A stretch of 64,000 bases of DNA from Dipetalonema caudispina (lineage: Eukaryota > Nematoda > Chromadorea > Rhabditida > Onchocercidae). The position numbers were made by a program, and so were the translations under genes. Shown piece by piece: positions 11,863-24,469 of the stretch; the stretch's first letter is position 1; each line of letters starts with the position of its first letter. A model generated the notes under the pieces. The model was not told where the DNA came from. It saw only the letters and a list, made by a program, of their open reading frames with translations, and searched no databases. Where the stretch lies: positions 1-64,000 of the forward strand of contig JABVXV010000179.1 of assembly GCA_013365325.1 (NCBI GenBank), given 5' to 3'.

Positions 11863-14800
11863 TTTGAAAACCAAAAATATGAAAAGATTGTACGTTCCTC
11901 AACTACTTCACTTCACATGTTTCCTTTTCTAAAGTTGGTTAAATAAATTGCAAATAAAACTTTCTTTATGGTGGGCAATTTGCTCCAACTCTTCATCGCT
12001 TAGATATTTTTGATTCAAAAGGCCAAATCTCATAATTCGATCTGCAATTAATCGAATTTACTATCGCTCCTTTGCCACTGTCAACCGACTCTACTCCTCT
12101 GCGGTTGTCACTTCAGCCACTACTGTAATGTGGATGGCATTATTGCTGATCGCCATTAAATACTCTTCAAAGTGAATTAATTACAATGACCAATCAAATA
12201 AGAAACTGTACGCCATTTTACTTCGGTTTTGAAATTTCTTCAAAAGATATGAAGAATGGTTTATCTTATTGTGGTCATATATATCGCCTCTCGAGATCTA
12301 AGCTAGGGGATGTGTGTTTGAGAATCTCCCCGGATATCTTCATATTGATGTGGTGGAAAGTATTTAAAATAAGCAAATCGACCGATACAAACCAATCAAT
12401 AGAAATTAAGAATGATAAAAAGAGTTCGTGAAAGAAAGATAACAAATAGATGGATAAATGTATGAGCAGTTTAAAATGTATTATTTCATATTGTTTAATT
12501 CATTACTAAAGCAGTAAGGTGAAGAAGGTTATTTCAAGCAGCAGGTTAATGGGATTTAACTATTCCTTCACATAATAAGGAATAATGTTATGAGGAAGTT
12601 ATCATCATTATTATCGTACTCATTGGAAAGATTAATTATGTTTGAGTTGAATGAAGAATATAAAGCTTGTTTGAACTAACTTCTATTCCACGGAAACAAC
12701 TGCATGTCTTTTATGAATCTCTGTGTCCTATACTTATTTCAATGACACTTGACCCATTACTGCTGTTCCAACTCAATGGAGGCTTTTTGGACAAGTATTT
12801 TTGATCTCTTTCTCTATTGTTAATTGGAATTATTTCGTATAAATGCTATCATCGATATATCTTAGTATGCTAAATAAAAGAAAGAAATACTGATTTGACT
12901 AAAATATAATTGAAAACATAAACTTTGCACTGGCCCATAGCTTTGGTCAGATTTTTTCTTTCTTAATCTTTCCATTTGGTATAAAATAATTGAAATAGTC
13001 AGTTCAGCTTTTAAATTCACAAAAGTAATTGTTTAAAATAATATTAATCAGCGAAAAGGGGAACGAATGGCCTGTAAGTATTGCAAAGCGAAGTACAATG
13101 ACAAGGAAAGGTTATGGGACGAAAAAGTGATGATAGAACTGGGTTGATAAACAATTTGAGATTATTATATTTAAATCAAATATTCTGGTTTTGGGTAAAA
13201 AACGAATGAAAATGTAGGTAAAATTCACAGCAACATTTTGTTATTGACGTCGAATATTGAGAAAATGAATGGCTCGGATAGGGAGTTGTCCGCAATAACT
13301 GACACCTAAAAAAGAGTACTTTTTCAGAGGGGTAATGTCTCTTCCATCGCCTTTTCGGTAAAGATACGCCCTGATCAAAGGACAAAAATCAAGTAGAAAT
13401 ACAAGCGATCAAACGTCTTCTGCTGCTACTTGAAATTTAATGGAAATACTCTCCGATACCCTTGCCAACAGATCAGTGCAACTTAGTTGCTTCTCCTTGG
13501 TTTGTGTATAACTCAGGATTTCCCATTTCAGATTCAATCATCTGCAAATGTTGTTATCATTTATACTTGTTTTCTGACTGAGACTTCCTCAAGAAATCAA
13601 CAAATTTACAATTTACTGCAAATTTGGGAAGTGCGTTTTTGTTTTGTTCCCAGTTGTATCCGTTTTAAGAGGAAAAAGAATTTTTCAAAACACTTCCTTT
13701 CATTTGATACATTGTCATTTGAGAAGAGAAAAAACCAATCTGTGTGTCATCGAGATAGTCCTAACTCCCTCTTACAACTACCGTTTAAAGAGCATTTAAA
13801 TTAGGTCATATGTAAAAGAACTACAATTTAAATTGCCGTCGAGTAAAAACTCGAAAAAGTTGTCACTCCCAAGGAAAGTTATACTGCATCCGTAGTAATG
13901 AATATTATAATTCTTTTGAATGACATCTCGAAGTTCTTATTTACTAGTATAGCTCGACTTGTTTTACCCTAAAACAGTACTTTGTTTTACCGGTTATTGC
14001 CTTCCGAATATTCCTGTAAGAACTGGTATCATCGCACCATTTGGCTTTATACTTTATACCAGTATCTAACAGCCAAAGTGCTATTGGAATATTTTCGATT
14101 TAGCACGATCAATACATATATTTAATACTGCTCTGTATTAGTAACAGTCTCCCAATATTTTGCATCAAATATTTCATCGAATAATTTTGTACAAAATTAA
14201 TGATCTTGTGTTAAAATCTTTAATAACTTAAATATTAGAGGTTAAAATCATCCCAAAATGTGGCACAAAAGTATTTGTTCTTAATTGAACTCTGATGATC
14301 AAAACGATTGGCGACATTCCGATTTCGTTCAATCCTCATTTTAATTTTCTTCAATGAAAAACTTTGAAGCTCTTTTTGCTAATCGAGGATTTTTTTTGAT
14401 AACATCGTCGTTAAAGATAAAAATGACGTATCCGCCGAGTAAGCTATTGCAGTAATTCGAACCAATCAAGATAAAAATGATCACTTGAAAAACTGATGAT
14501 TTCCACAGATAGGAAAGAAGTAGACACTGATTAACCTAGCAATATTAATTTACTTTCGACCTATCGATTTCTGATTACTCTTTTATGTATGATCAGCACT
14601 GAGACACAACAGATTCAGTTCGACAGTTTCGTTGGTTTTTTGCTTGTCATCAAAACCAGGTATTTCTCAGTGCTCTCTCAATAGGATTCAACATCGCCTT
14701 GCTCTATCATATATCTTACCAAACTATAAGAGCTAAGGTAATCTAATTCCAGAAAATTCCTTCCTCCAACAGTTTGCTGAATGGGACCCCACTGAAAAGC

Positions 14801-15099
14801 GATATAAACCACAAAAATTTCCTGGAAATATGGTGCAAAACTGCAACAGTCACTATCTTTAAATTATAATTCCATAAGGAGACCAATAAATGTGGGATGA
14901 AATGAGACAGACACAGATAAATCAATAGTTGCATGATTATGAATTCAAACGGTAATAAGGAAGGGAGGCAGCAGGAGTCATGAAAGGTCAGCTTACATGG
15001 CACAGCTAGCTGAACAGTAAGAAATGAATTGTATTAAAGCATGTGGGATAACAATTTTAGCTCGCATCCATAATATCAATACTGGCAGAACCCGATTGA
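11863..15099. other. Intergenic region between CEPT-like gene and PCNA
   Basis: About 3.2 kb. The first 300 bases upstream of the CEPT-like start (about 12050-12130) are locally C-rich and may hold its promoter. The end near 15050 should contain the PCNA 3' untranslated region. I saw no supported exons. The longer open frames near 13490-13800 (+) and 14745-15000 (-) have no motif and no splice partners. Confidence 0.5.
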
Positions 15100-16456
15100 T
15101 TACTTCATGTCTGCGTCTTCATCGTCTATTTTTGGAGCCAGATAAAAACGCAAGTGTCCATTTTCACTAAGTCCATACTCCACAACCACAGGTACACTAT
15201 TGCACAACGAAAGACGAACCTGAAATGTCAGTTGTATGACGGATAAGAATTTCATCGTAGAGGTGCACATGGAACAGAAAGACTACAAGAAAATTTCCGA
15301 AAAGAGACGAAAAAAGTTACTCGGTCGGAAAGTCCTGTAGCTTTCGTGAAATGATTCATGTATTTGATAGAGAAATTGACTGTAACGGGCTCTTTAACGT
15401 CCACTGATACAGCCTGCAACAAAACGGAATGTTGTTGCTAAGAAAAGAAAAACAAGTTTTGTCTTTAATTTAAACTATTTCAGTAACATACCGAAATAAA
15501 AAGTAATGAGAAATGTATATAAGAAAGGTATCTGTTGCTCTTCTTCGTCGGCACATTAATTTCACTATTTCAGTAACATATCGGAATAAAAAGTAATGAC
15601 GAAAATGTAGATAAGAAAGGTACCTGTTGTTCTTCTTCGTCGGCACTTTTTGAGGGAGCGTAAGTAACTGTGGATGAGCCGGTATCACCTTTACCGGTAA
15701 ACACAATACCTGCCTTGGTTACTGTTATCATCAAGGAGTCCGAGAACATCGCCAAGTCACGGCAAGTTTTCTAGAGCGAAAGAATAATTTTGACAGCATA
15801 TAATAAGTCGAATAATATGTGTGAATGTTAAACTGTGAAATGGATTTCCCAAAGATACCTGGAATTCAGCAGCCGGCATACAAACAACAGCAGAATAATC
15901 CTGTTCTGGAATGCCGAGATGCTCGCTGTCGATATCCATCATTTTAACGACCACTTCCTGACTTTTATCCTATAAATGTTAAGATAAATGGAGAAGATAT
16001 TGTAGAAATAGTCACCGCAATAAGTAAAAATACATAATAAATACCCGTTTTGTGTCCTCGAAGAGGAACAAAACCGAATCATCGTTTTCTTCGTATCGAA
16101 TCAAACAGGTATCTTCGTTATTGGCACATTTCAGCGCCCTTGCCATTCCAGCCAAGCTGAGACCAAGGTTGATCGTTCTGTCGCAACGATAACTTTCGAA
16201 CATTGCAATATCCATTTTTAGCGACACTAATGCAACATGCGATGAATCCATTGCCTTCAAGTAACATGTAACAAATGTAAAGTAAAGTAAGATGGAAAGA
16301 TTGTTATCAACATCCTTATTGTCATTGTATATCTTCACTAACCTGTAGACACATGGCAGTCTCACTGCAATCAAAGGGTGCATCTGTGACGAGATCCTTG
16401 ATGGCATCCACGATTCTCTTCAACGTCGAAGCACTACCCAACTTCGCTTCGAACAT
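15100..16456 (-). CDS. pcn-1: Proliferating cell nuclear antigen (DNA sliding clamp)
   Basis: Homotrimeric ring clamp that tethers replicative polymerases and recruits repair and chromatin factors through PIP-box partners. Six exons, high to low: 16343-16456, 16045-16254, 15859-15969, 15624-15770, 15321-15413, 15100-15219, every junction in phase 0. Product 264 residues, three more than human PCNA. Begins [20 protein letters not shown] and contains [15 protein letters not shown], the interdomain-connector region around [20 protein letters not shown], and [13 protein letters not shown] at the C-terminus. The acidic connector SADEEEQQ is split by intron 4. That intron holds a second, decayed copy of the exon 4 end with its donor (see repeat). 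The next minus-strand gene upstream is ALKBH1-like, 745 bases away; XPC lies further on. Identification is certain by end-to-end similarity. Confidence 0.98.
15475..15646. repeat. Partial tandem duplication of PCNA exon 4 end and splice donor
   Basis: Two imperfect copies, 15475-15554 and 15565-15646, about 90 bases apart, share the run from CTATTTCAGTAACATA to TTCTTCGTCGGCAC. The right copy is the functional one: it spans the last 23 bases of PCNA exon 4 and its GT donor. The left copy lies wholly inside intron 4, and on the coding strand its donor reads AT instead of GT. A few substitutions and small indels separate the copies, so the event is recent. Confidence 0.9.
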
Positions 16457-17200
16457 CGTCTTCAGAAAAACTGACGAATGTCACTGCAATATATCTAACC
16501 TGCATGCACACCTCTCATGCAACAGAGAGTGGGCCATAATGACCACCTACCCAACCCATCTGTCTCTACCTGTCCCATTGATACTATCTGTATTGAAAAT
16601 TGCCGCCAGTAAAATAGCGCTCAAATCTACCAGGAATGTCGCACTGAGATCAGTGCTACTTGGTTGCAGCGATATTACAACACCTCAAGTAATGTAGTAA
16701 GGCTTTGTCGTGTGATGATCAATTTTATCCCTTCAATTAAATGATGATCAGTTTATTTCAAATCAAGGATTTAATCATAACCATTTCATTGTTAAGTGTG
16801 ACTTGTTAGTATAAGCTAATCTGCTAGAATGCATTATCTTACACACACACACACACATCAAGTACCAATCAATTGCTCTCGCTAATCAAGTCTTCTTAAT
16901 AGATTTAAATCATAAATCGTCTATAAGAAGATAAAATATCAGGAAGTAGGTTGGTCTATTTATCCCATCATTATGGTAGTATTACCCTTCGGAACTGCGC
17001 TACAATTTTACTGTAAAAAAAAGTTGACACTTGTTCATAACAATAATATGGAATAGGAAATGCCAAGGGTATCTGTCTTTGTTCATTAATTTTTATAAAT
17101 CTTTTGCAAGACCATAGTGAATATAGTTCAGGTGCATCTTACAATAATTCCCAAAATAGCGTTTTGTACTGCTTACATACACAATCAATAACTGAGGCAG
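16457..17200. other. Intergenic region between ALKBH1-like gene and PCNA
   Basis: About 740 bases with no supported exon; an (AC)n run sits at 16841-16856. It should hold the ALKBH1-like 3' untranslated region and the PCNA promoter or a trans-splice acceptor. An open frame on the plus strand over the PCNA first exon is only an antisense shadow. Confidence 0.5.
16841..16856. repeat. (AC)8 microsatellite
   Basis: Eight AC dinucleotides in the PCNA upstream region. Confidence 0.9.
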
Positions 17201-18833
17201 TTATTTGTATTCATCAACTTGTCGAAGTGTAATATTGACGCGATTTTCATTTGCATATTTCACTATCTCTTCGGGCTGGTCTCTATCCTCGAATTGTTTA
17301 TCTTGTACAATTCGTGGTACTGCATGATATATGAGCCGTTGGGGCCCGTAAACGACCAAGACATCACCTGACCGTATGTAAAACGCATCAATAGGGTCAT
17401 TTAAATCAGTACCACCAGCCAGGTAAATTGCAGTCTGACCGAAACTTAGCGAAATAAGAGGTGAAGACAGCTTTCGTTCCGATCTGAAATGAATACTTCG
17501 GAAAGAATTAAATAAAGGCTAGGACATATGTTTTTCACAAAAAAAGCTTATTTCAGCAACATTTAATGTAACAATACAGAGAAAGAATTAAAAAATCAAT
17601 ATTGAAAACATTTTTATTCTGATCTGAACTGAATAATTTGGTTTGTTTCTTCAGAAAATAACCTATCAACGTGTGGTGCCAATGTTGACTTCCTTGAGTA
17701 GAAGTTTATGATAGCAGCATCAGCATACATCGGTCCTATGCCAAGTGCTTGAGAGAGAACATCCGACAGCGACACTAGCTCTTCAGGAAGTGACTCACCT
17801 GAACAAACCAATTCTACCAACATTGCATTCCATTTAATCCATATAATCTTACATTTTTTTTAGATCCAACGATATGGAAAAATGCTTACCCTTAAAAGGA
17901 TAGGTCTTCGTTGTCCAATCGTAGTGAAGACCAAGAGTGGACCAACGTAACTGTCTCCCGTATTCTTTGAATACCTATAATAACAAATAATGGTCAAGTA
18001 ATACAGCCCTTAGCCGAATGAATTTTTTTGCACCAATAACAATTTCATTAACCAAATGTATTTAACATCCAAACACTCAGTTAGAAACCGCCGCGCTTCA
18101 AAATGTAATTTTACAATGTTTGAAATCCAATAAATATGAAAAGCTTTTTTGACAATGGATGAGAAATTTTCCGGAAACTACAAGACTACAAGACTTGAAA
18201 TTCTGAGGCAGGCTTGACTCTAATACTGATCTATTTCTACATCATGTCTTTCCTAAAGCTATGCTCATTCCCCGGCTGTCAGCTCCTACCGTCCTTAAGA
18301 TTAATGATTGCACCTGGCAATATCTCCCTGTTCGCTAAAACTCTGATTTCATTTAAAAAGCATTAGTATTTATTAATTCAAACGTTTGAACTTACATTTC
18401 GAACATTGGGTACTTGCAGACTGACGTTGGTGAAACCAGGTGGTTCAGCATAAACGAACAATGAGCGTTTTATCCACTGAAGATGATTGTTCGGTTCAAA
18501 AATGTCATTCAACATTACCATACCTGGCCGATGAGTAATAGTTGAAGCAGTCCACTCGGATACTGGACGAAGTCCAAGTTTTTCTGACATTACATCCGAT
18601 GGTGCCACAATTGGTTCGAATTTTGAGCAAATTATACCATGGGTAGATAAGGAGTATCGCAAATTAAGAACTCTGGAAAAATTGCATGCTACATCATGCC
18701 GTTTGTAAAACTTGAATGTTCGTTTGAATAAGGAATCAGAAGGTGAGTGATCACGATAACCGCCATCGTCACCAACATCTGTTAGATATTTGCTAGTTTG
18801 ACTTGTTAATAGCTTGTCGGACACGTTCATCAT
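17201..18833 (-). CDS. alkb-1: ALKBH1-type 2-oxoglutarate/Fe(II) dioxygenase
   Basis: AlkB-family oxidative demethylase; ALKBH1 homologues act on tRNA and DNA methyl marks in nucleus and mitochondria. Four exons, high to low: 18396-18833, 17890-17974, 17663-17798, 17201-17483 (phases 0, 1, 2); 313 residues. Seen directly: WSTLGLHYDWTTKTYPFKG; the iron ligands in STLAPHVDR (H and D) and LIYHAVPR (distal H); SLSFGQTAIYLAGG; and the 2-oxoglutarate arginines in ENRVNITLRQV, the exact ALKBH1 form of this motif. The N-terminal SLFKRTFKFYKR matches the start of the conserved part. The only usable starts (ATG at 18833 or 18830) lie inside the last exon of the upstream gene, in another frame. So the transcript either begins by trans-splicing there or carries an upstream exon I did not find. 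Identification is firm; the extreme N-terminus is less so. Confidence 0.93.
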
Positions 18834-19217
18834 GTTTCGTTTTATAGTAGTGTAACAGTTCACCCTTGCGCAAATCCAATTCGTCCTGAAACCCCTGCAA
18901 ATGGAAACAAAGTTAAATAGAACAACTGCTGAAATGATTTCTCATCTGATTCATTTTTGAAATTTTTGCAAAATCAAAATAGAGTGAATTTAAATAATAT
19001 CGGCAAACCTACAACAAAGCCTACGATTACTATGAATGACTGATCCAAATTGAGATGTTTGAGAACAATACCACACATTCCATGAGTTATATGTGCTAAC
19101 CTGAAGTGGTTTATAGATGGTTGCCACACCATATGCTCCAATTGCTAGACCAACAATAGCAACAACAATCTTCGCAGCTGCTTGTTTTGGCGTCAATCGA
19201 AACTGCCAGCTTACCAT
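18793..19217 (-). CDS. Small single-pass membrane protein, family unknown
   Basis: Two exons, 19101-19217 and 18793-18894, joined in phase 0; 72 residues. It starts MVSWQFRLTPKQAAAKIVVA, has one membrane segment (IVVAIVGLAIGAYGVATIY) and a charged helical tail (LDLRKGELLHYYKTKHDERV). A short basic N-terminus, one span and a helical charged tail recall small subunits of mitochondrial respiratory complexes (for instance the cytochrome oxidase 6C type), but no diagnostic motif is present and that is only a guess. It is the upstream neighbour of the ALKBH1-like gene on the same strand. Its last 41 coding bases (18793-18833) are also coding, in another frame, for the ALKBH1-like N-terminus, which suggests one polycistronic unit. 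An alternative is that exon 1 extends further upstream. Confidence 0.7.
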
Positions 19218-20257
19218 GACACGAATTACCTTTAGAAATTTAGAAATATAATACATATATACGTATATGCCACTTTCTTAAAAGTTTATCAGTATTTATT
19301 GTACCATGTTTGTTATCAATTCACCATCAAATTTCAACCCCATACTACAATTTTCCCAGTCCTTCTACTAATCATTTAAAGTCAGTCCAATATATTACAG
19401 AAGAAAGTACCATCACTATCATGATACAAATCTAATAATTTGGACCTATTTATAAGCATTATTCCTTACACCTCCAGATTTCACTCTATTAATTCCATCT
19501 TCAATAATATGGCAAACTATTGCTTGGTTTTGTTTTACCATATCTTCATATGATTACATCAATTTCAGGAAAATTTCAAATTATCATCGTTTATTTGGTG
19601 CAGATACTCTACACTAACTTTGAACAGTATTGGTAGCCCACAATGACAGCCTTCTAATATAAACTGCAATATCAAATGAACTTCCTCGTTCAATTCACAC
19701 TGATAAGGTTATTAGTTCAAACCACCTGGTTTTAGAAACCAACATATGAGAATGTCATTTCAAGTTGAAGTTTAAGTCTTTCAGAATACACTGCAATAGT
19801 TCGTTGAAGTTACACTCAGAACGAACTGCTAGACAGAATTTATAAGACTTGAAATGTTAAGAAATGGATATATATTGTTTTTGATAGGACAGAAAGGATG
19901 AAGGAGACTTCAAATTAGAAAAAGTCTGAAATTGTTGGATGAAAATAAATCAATGCAACACATAGAAAAAGCAACAAACAAACTGAAGAACGATTGGCAT
20001 TAAAATGAATTCGAACTACTAAATTGTAAAGCCTGAGATGTTGTTTAAAACAAAACGATCTTCAAAAAGCCTACTTATTGTCTCTGTCTTCTTTTAATTA
20101 CTGACTTCTTTTCCAAAAAAAGCATCAATTTTATCCTAATCACAAAAGCAAATATTTCTACTTGTATATATATGATGAATATCAAAACTTTTCTGGGGCA
20201 CTTGCAAGATTGAACCTAATCATCAAAATATACAAATTTGAGGAAGAATGAATCATT
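19218..20257. other. Spacer between XPC-like gene and the small membrane-protein gene
   Basis: About 1 kb of AT-rich DNA between two minus-strand genes. No exon found. If the genes are co-transcribed this would be the intercistronic spacer; if not, it holds the 3' end of XPC and a promoter. Confidence 0.5.
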
Positions 20258-23200
20258 TCAACGATAGTTAACACCATTAACGTCAGGTAAATTGAAAACT
20301 GTTTGCGGCCAGGATAAAACAGTGTCATCTGTAGCGGGCGTTTCATTTCCTCTGCTTTCTAATTTTTCATCAACTTGCTGTAAAAGCATCGTATCATACA
20401 TAATATTTGGCTTAAAAAGTTCTAAAGTACTCTAAAGTTAAATAAATATCGATGAAACTAATAGCTAAATGAGCAAATAAAGCATGAATCTGCAATTAAA
20501 TTCTAAAAATGAAATCAGTAATGTATATTACCATGCTCCGACGATCTGCGACCAGAAATTTGGCTCGAACTTTCTTCATTGTTAACATCCCCTTCACTAA
20601 ACGTCTCCAATTTTTCAAAGCTCTTTCCTTTCGTCTCTGAAAGAAATCGGTCTTGTTTAAAAAAGGACAAAATCCTTTGAATTTAATTAACAAACACTAT
20701 TTTACCTTCTCAGCAGCAACTTGCTTTTTTTCATGAAATTCTCTCCATGCTTCACGCAATATCTCTTCATGCTTTTTCAGAATGACACAACCATCCAAAC
20801 TGCAATAATCACACTTTATTTTATGGTAGCGAAATTTCAATTTAGAAGAGAAAAAACTGATTAAATAAATGAATGCAATTTACATCTGCTGAACACTAAC
20901 ATAGGATGATTTCCTCCTTTATGAAATTCCCAGCCTACCACTGCAGGCACGCAGTCAATATCAAGCTGCCGAGAAATGGCAGCAAGCCCATTTAATCGTA
21001 GATGAACACATCCTTCTGGTACCATACTGCTTTTGTAAACATATAAATTACCAAATTCATTTCGTGGTATACGTTCCTGAAACGTAACCCTTCAGTTTAA
21101 CAAACTGTGAGAAACAGCAAATGGTAAATTTATTTTGAATGTAATTTGCAAAAATGATTACAGGACAAACAAAAAGCAGAAAAATTAAATTCCTTTACGT
21201 TGACGACTTTAGGTGGCACATATGGTTCAGTCTGCCAATACCCGTATAGTTCCAAGGATCGTGATTCTTTCAGTTCTGATACTGCACGATGATTTATTCG
21301 TCCTTTCACGATTTTATACGGCTTCTCACCAGCCTATAAATTGTTTCTGCATATACAAAAAAAAAAAAAAAAAAAAAAAAATATAACATCAATGAAGTTT
21401 TTTCTAGTATAAAATCTTTTCAAACCACATAAAGGAGTTTTTCTAGTAAGAAAACTTTTCGGATAACTAAAGCGTACCTTAACCATACGCGCATGTTTCA
21501 TCCAGTTCAGTGCACCATCAAGGTGAAACACAGAACTTCGCGGATAAATATCAATACCTCGAATTCGTCCAATAGGAGCTTGATCTTCCGGATAAATAGC
21601 TTCATATTTCAGGATATCTTTTTTCAATACATATCTGGAAATAAAAAGATTTTAGTGATGAAAAAAATCTACTGGAAATTATCTTACAATGGATGATTCT
21701 TGTATTCGGCAACTGTTGCTGGTTTTGGCTTTGAGAGGAGTTCATTGTGTATTGCAACATCTTCAATGCGTTCACGTTTCCGATTCTTGCTCCGATATAT
21801 CTGTAAATCAATTAGAAAAGTCAATAACCAAATGAGATCAAAGGATCCGTATGGAAATAGAGCAAAGCTAGCCAACCTTTAATGTATCAGTCCACCATGA
21901 AGAATCAACTCGAAATCGTCGTATTTCAGCTGATAGGAATTTTGAAGCATATCGTGCTGTTATATCACGCATACCCATATCTGTACCAATTATACAATTT
22001 GTTCAATACGAAAATAATGCAACTCATACGCATAACAGTTGTAACCCAATCTGAACAATTACTCATACCAGAAAACTTACTGTTATCGATACAAATAACA
22101 TAATGCATCGGTACAGTGGCGTTCGCTTCCAAGCTTTCAGGCATATCGACAGATCCACACCACGGGTCCATACCTAAATAAAGTGCAAATTAATAGTGGA
22201 TAAAAAGAAGGAAAATATGAGGACATATGAGAACAGTGAACTGAACTCAATAAAAATAACCTGAGCCTTGAGATAATGAGGAAGAAATGAGTTAACATTG
22301 GAAATTCGTATGTGAAACTTTTCAATTAGTAAAATCAACAAGACTAATCGAGCATGAGGTATTACAACTTGGTGTTGCACTGCCTAGATATGTCCATTTC
22401 AATTAAATCATTACTTTATAAAGTCCATCCCCTAAAAGACTAGGCTTATAAAGATACTTCATTCCTTCAGCGTGAATAGAGATAGTCAATATTACGTATA
22501 GGGTACATCATACTTCATATGTGGTTTACATATAAGTTTTGCTAATTAAATAAGCAGTTTTGGAAGAAAACGTACAAATCCATCTGGCATTAGTATGATC
22601 CCAATATTCCACCCAGTAATTCCTTTTCAAATTTATTTTCTTTTTGTTGGTAACTGCAATTTGATCGGAATTATTTCCACCATTTCTTTTCGATCTCTTT
22701 ACATTTGCTCTTTTCGTTTCCTGACCACTATGTTCGCAGCAATCATTTGTCTTCATTTGCACCTTCTTCGTTACTTCATATAGCTTCTTTTCCCATACCA
22801 CTGAATTGTCGTTGTTATTGATATTCTTTTTAACGAAAGTCTCAGTATGTTCAGAGCGTAACATATTCGTTGCCTAAACAACAGTCTATGTTCCATGGAT
22901 ATTCGCATCATTACAATCACACTGATTTCATCATTTAATTTCTTCAAAACAGCTTAAACTATTCCCATTTTCATTTCAGTGGATGTTTGAAATATAATTA
23001 TTTAACATACCAGTTTTTGTGCTATAGGCTGACATGAGAGACACAATCGGGTGCATTGTTTCAACGATAGCAGACACAAAAATAATAGCTGAAAGAATAA
23101 AAATGGATGGAGAAATGGGACATAAGGATAATTATTACCTCTAATTACCCACTATTTATGAAAAGCTTACCGACGCCAAGTCTTTATCGTCTTCGTAGGC

Positions 23201-24469
23201 ACGTTCCCCAATCAAATCTTCCAATCTTTTTATCTAAATTTATAATTTAGTTCTACGAAAAACATGGTATAGAACACTGAGGAAAACATTAAATAGACTT
23301 CATCGATAGGATAACTTAACAGAAGGATTTCATCGATAAGACGGATGTCGTTAAGTGTACAGATAAATAACATTACTTGAGAATCGCAAGAGCCATTTCT
23401 GGAGATACATTTCCTCTCAGTAAGTTGGAAAGTTGATCGAAACCATTTCATAAATCTTTCGGCTATTGCCACATCGAATTCATGTTTCGCTGCGGTTATA
23501 TAACCCTCCGGTATCAACGACAAGCACAGCGACGTTAATGCCTCATGTCGTATTAAGGCATGTGTCCACGTACGCAAATGTGCAATATAACAGAGAAGAT
23601 GCATCTAAATTTAATCAAGAAGTCCTTGCGAGCAATTTTAAGCGTCATTAATTCTAGCAAATATTTCCGTTTGCACAACGAAATAAACTAATAAATTTGT
23701 TTCGTTAAATTCAAAAAACAGTGTGAATTCTGAAAGGATAGGGCAGGGATATGTCATGTTGTCGTTCCTATTAACAATAATTAAGTAAAATTTGCAGTTT
23801 TTTTAAAAGATAACCTTAATTTTTACATCAGCACTGAAACAGTTCGATTTTCGACAAACCTTGTGACAATTAATTTGTCGATCACGAATTTTACGATTGA
23901 CCTGTTGTCTAATAAATTTCGCCCATTTACTTTCTTCTGTTTCGATGGGTTTCGCAGCTCTAATTGTAACTTCAACCGTACCATCAGTGTCTGCTTCATA
24001 ATTTGCTTCATCAACAAAATCAACTTCTTCCCACTCATCCTCCGAAACATTCGAATCAGCAGCGTCATCCGTACTAATACTCACTTTACGTTTCCGCGTT
24101 TTCTGTTCTTTGAATGCTTTAATAGCATCTTTCTTGGATTTTGAATTTCCTAAAAAATGGCTTGCTTTGGAGTTCTTGGAAAGAAAGGGGAAGAAAATGT
24201 GGAAGATAAAACCATATGTTTAATAGTGTAATCGAAAACCTATCCTATTTCCTTTACAGCAATGCTGTAGGGTCTGTTCTGTACATCCTGCTGAAATGTT
24301 GGAAGACGGTATTGTGGAACTTATTATCTGGAGCTTTACCTTGTTCCAAACAGGAAGGATTCCTGTCGTTTACGCTAATGTCCATCTTCTTTCTGCATCC
24401 TTTCACGGCTAATGCCAATTTTGATTTACGTTGTAATCTATTACTTCTACGATTACCAACATTCTCCAT
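20258..24469 (-). CDS. xpc-1: XPC/Rad4 nucleotide excision repair damage-recognition protein
   Basis: Initiates global-genome nucleotide excision repair by binding distorted DNA. Fifteen exons, high to low: 24340-24469, 23860-24149, 23377-23604, 23171-23233, 23011-23088, 22576-22873, 22081-22173, 21877-21980, 21688-21800, 21478-21634, 21199-21333, 20901-21076, 20706-20799, 20532-20636, 20258-20377; all phases agree; 727 residues, close to yeast Rad4 and shorter than human XPC. A basic, acidic-patched N-terminus leads to a transglutaminase-like fold (HKMHLLCYIAHL, LSLKQCTRLCLSCQ, NYWVEYWDHTNARW, MHYVICIDNNMGMRDITARY). Then come the beta-hairpin domains: BHD1 around KNHPLYVLKKDILKYEAIYP, BHD2 with IDIYPRSSVFHLDG and LYGYWQTEPYVPP, BHD3 with IPRNEFGNLYVYKSSMVPEG. 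The C-terminal KERALKNWRRLVKGML matches the XPC tail. The start ATG at 24469 follows a GTTGTTGCAG acceptor by one base, as in a trans-spliced first exon. Confidence 0.95.
21357..21381. repeat. Poly(A) tract in XPC intron
   Basis: About 25 consecutive A residues on the plus strand inside the intron before the exon 21199-21333. In the transcript this is a U-tract just upstream of the 3' splice site. Confidence 0.95.

Noticed and set aside
13487..13804. 105-codon plus-strand open frame
   Set aside because: Low-complexity Phe/Ser/Lys-rich translation with no homology signal or splice context.
16353..16697. 114-codon plus-strand open frame
   Set aside because: Antisense shadow over PCNA exon 1 and its upstream region.
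18834..18863. Upstream extension of the ALKBH1-like protein
   Set aside because: The frame stays open but begins at a GTG, not an ATG, and lies entirely within the coding part of the small upstream gene.
23466..23651. Plus-strand open frame over the XPC-like gene
   Set aside because: Antisense shadow of the exon 23377-23604.
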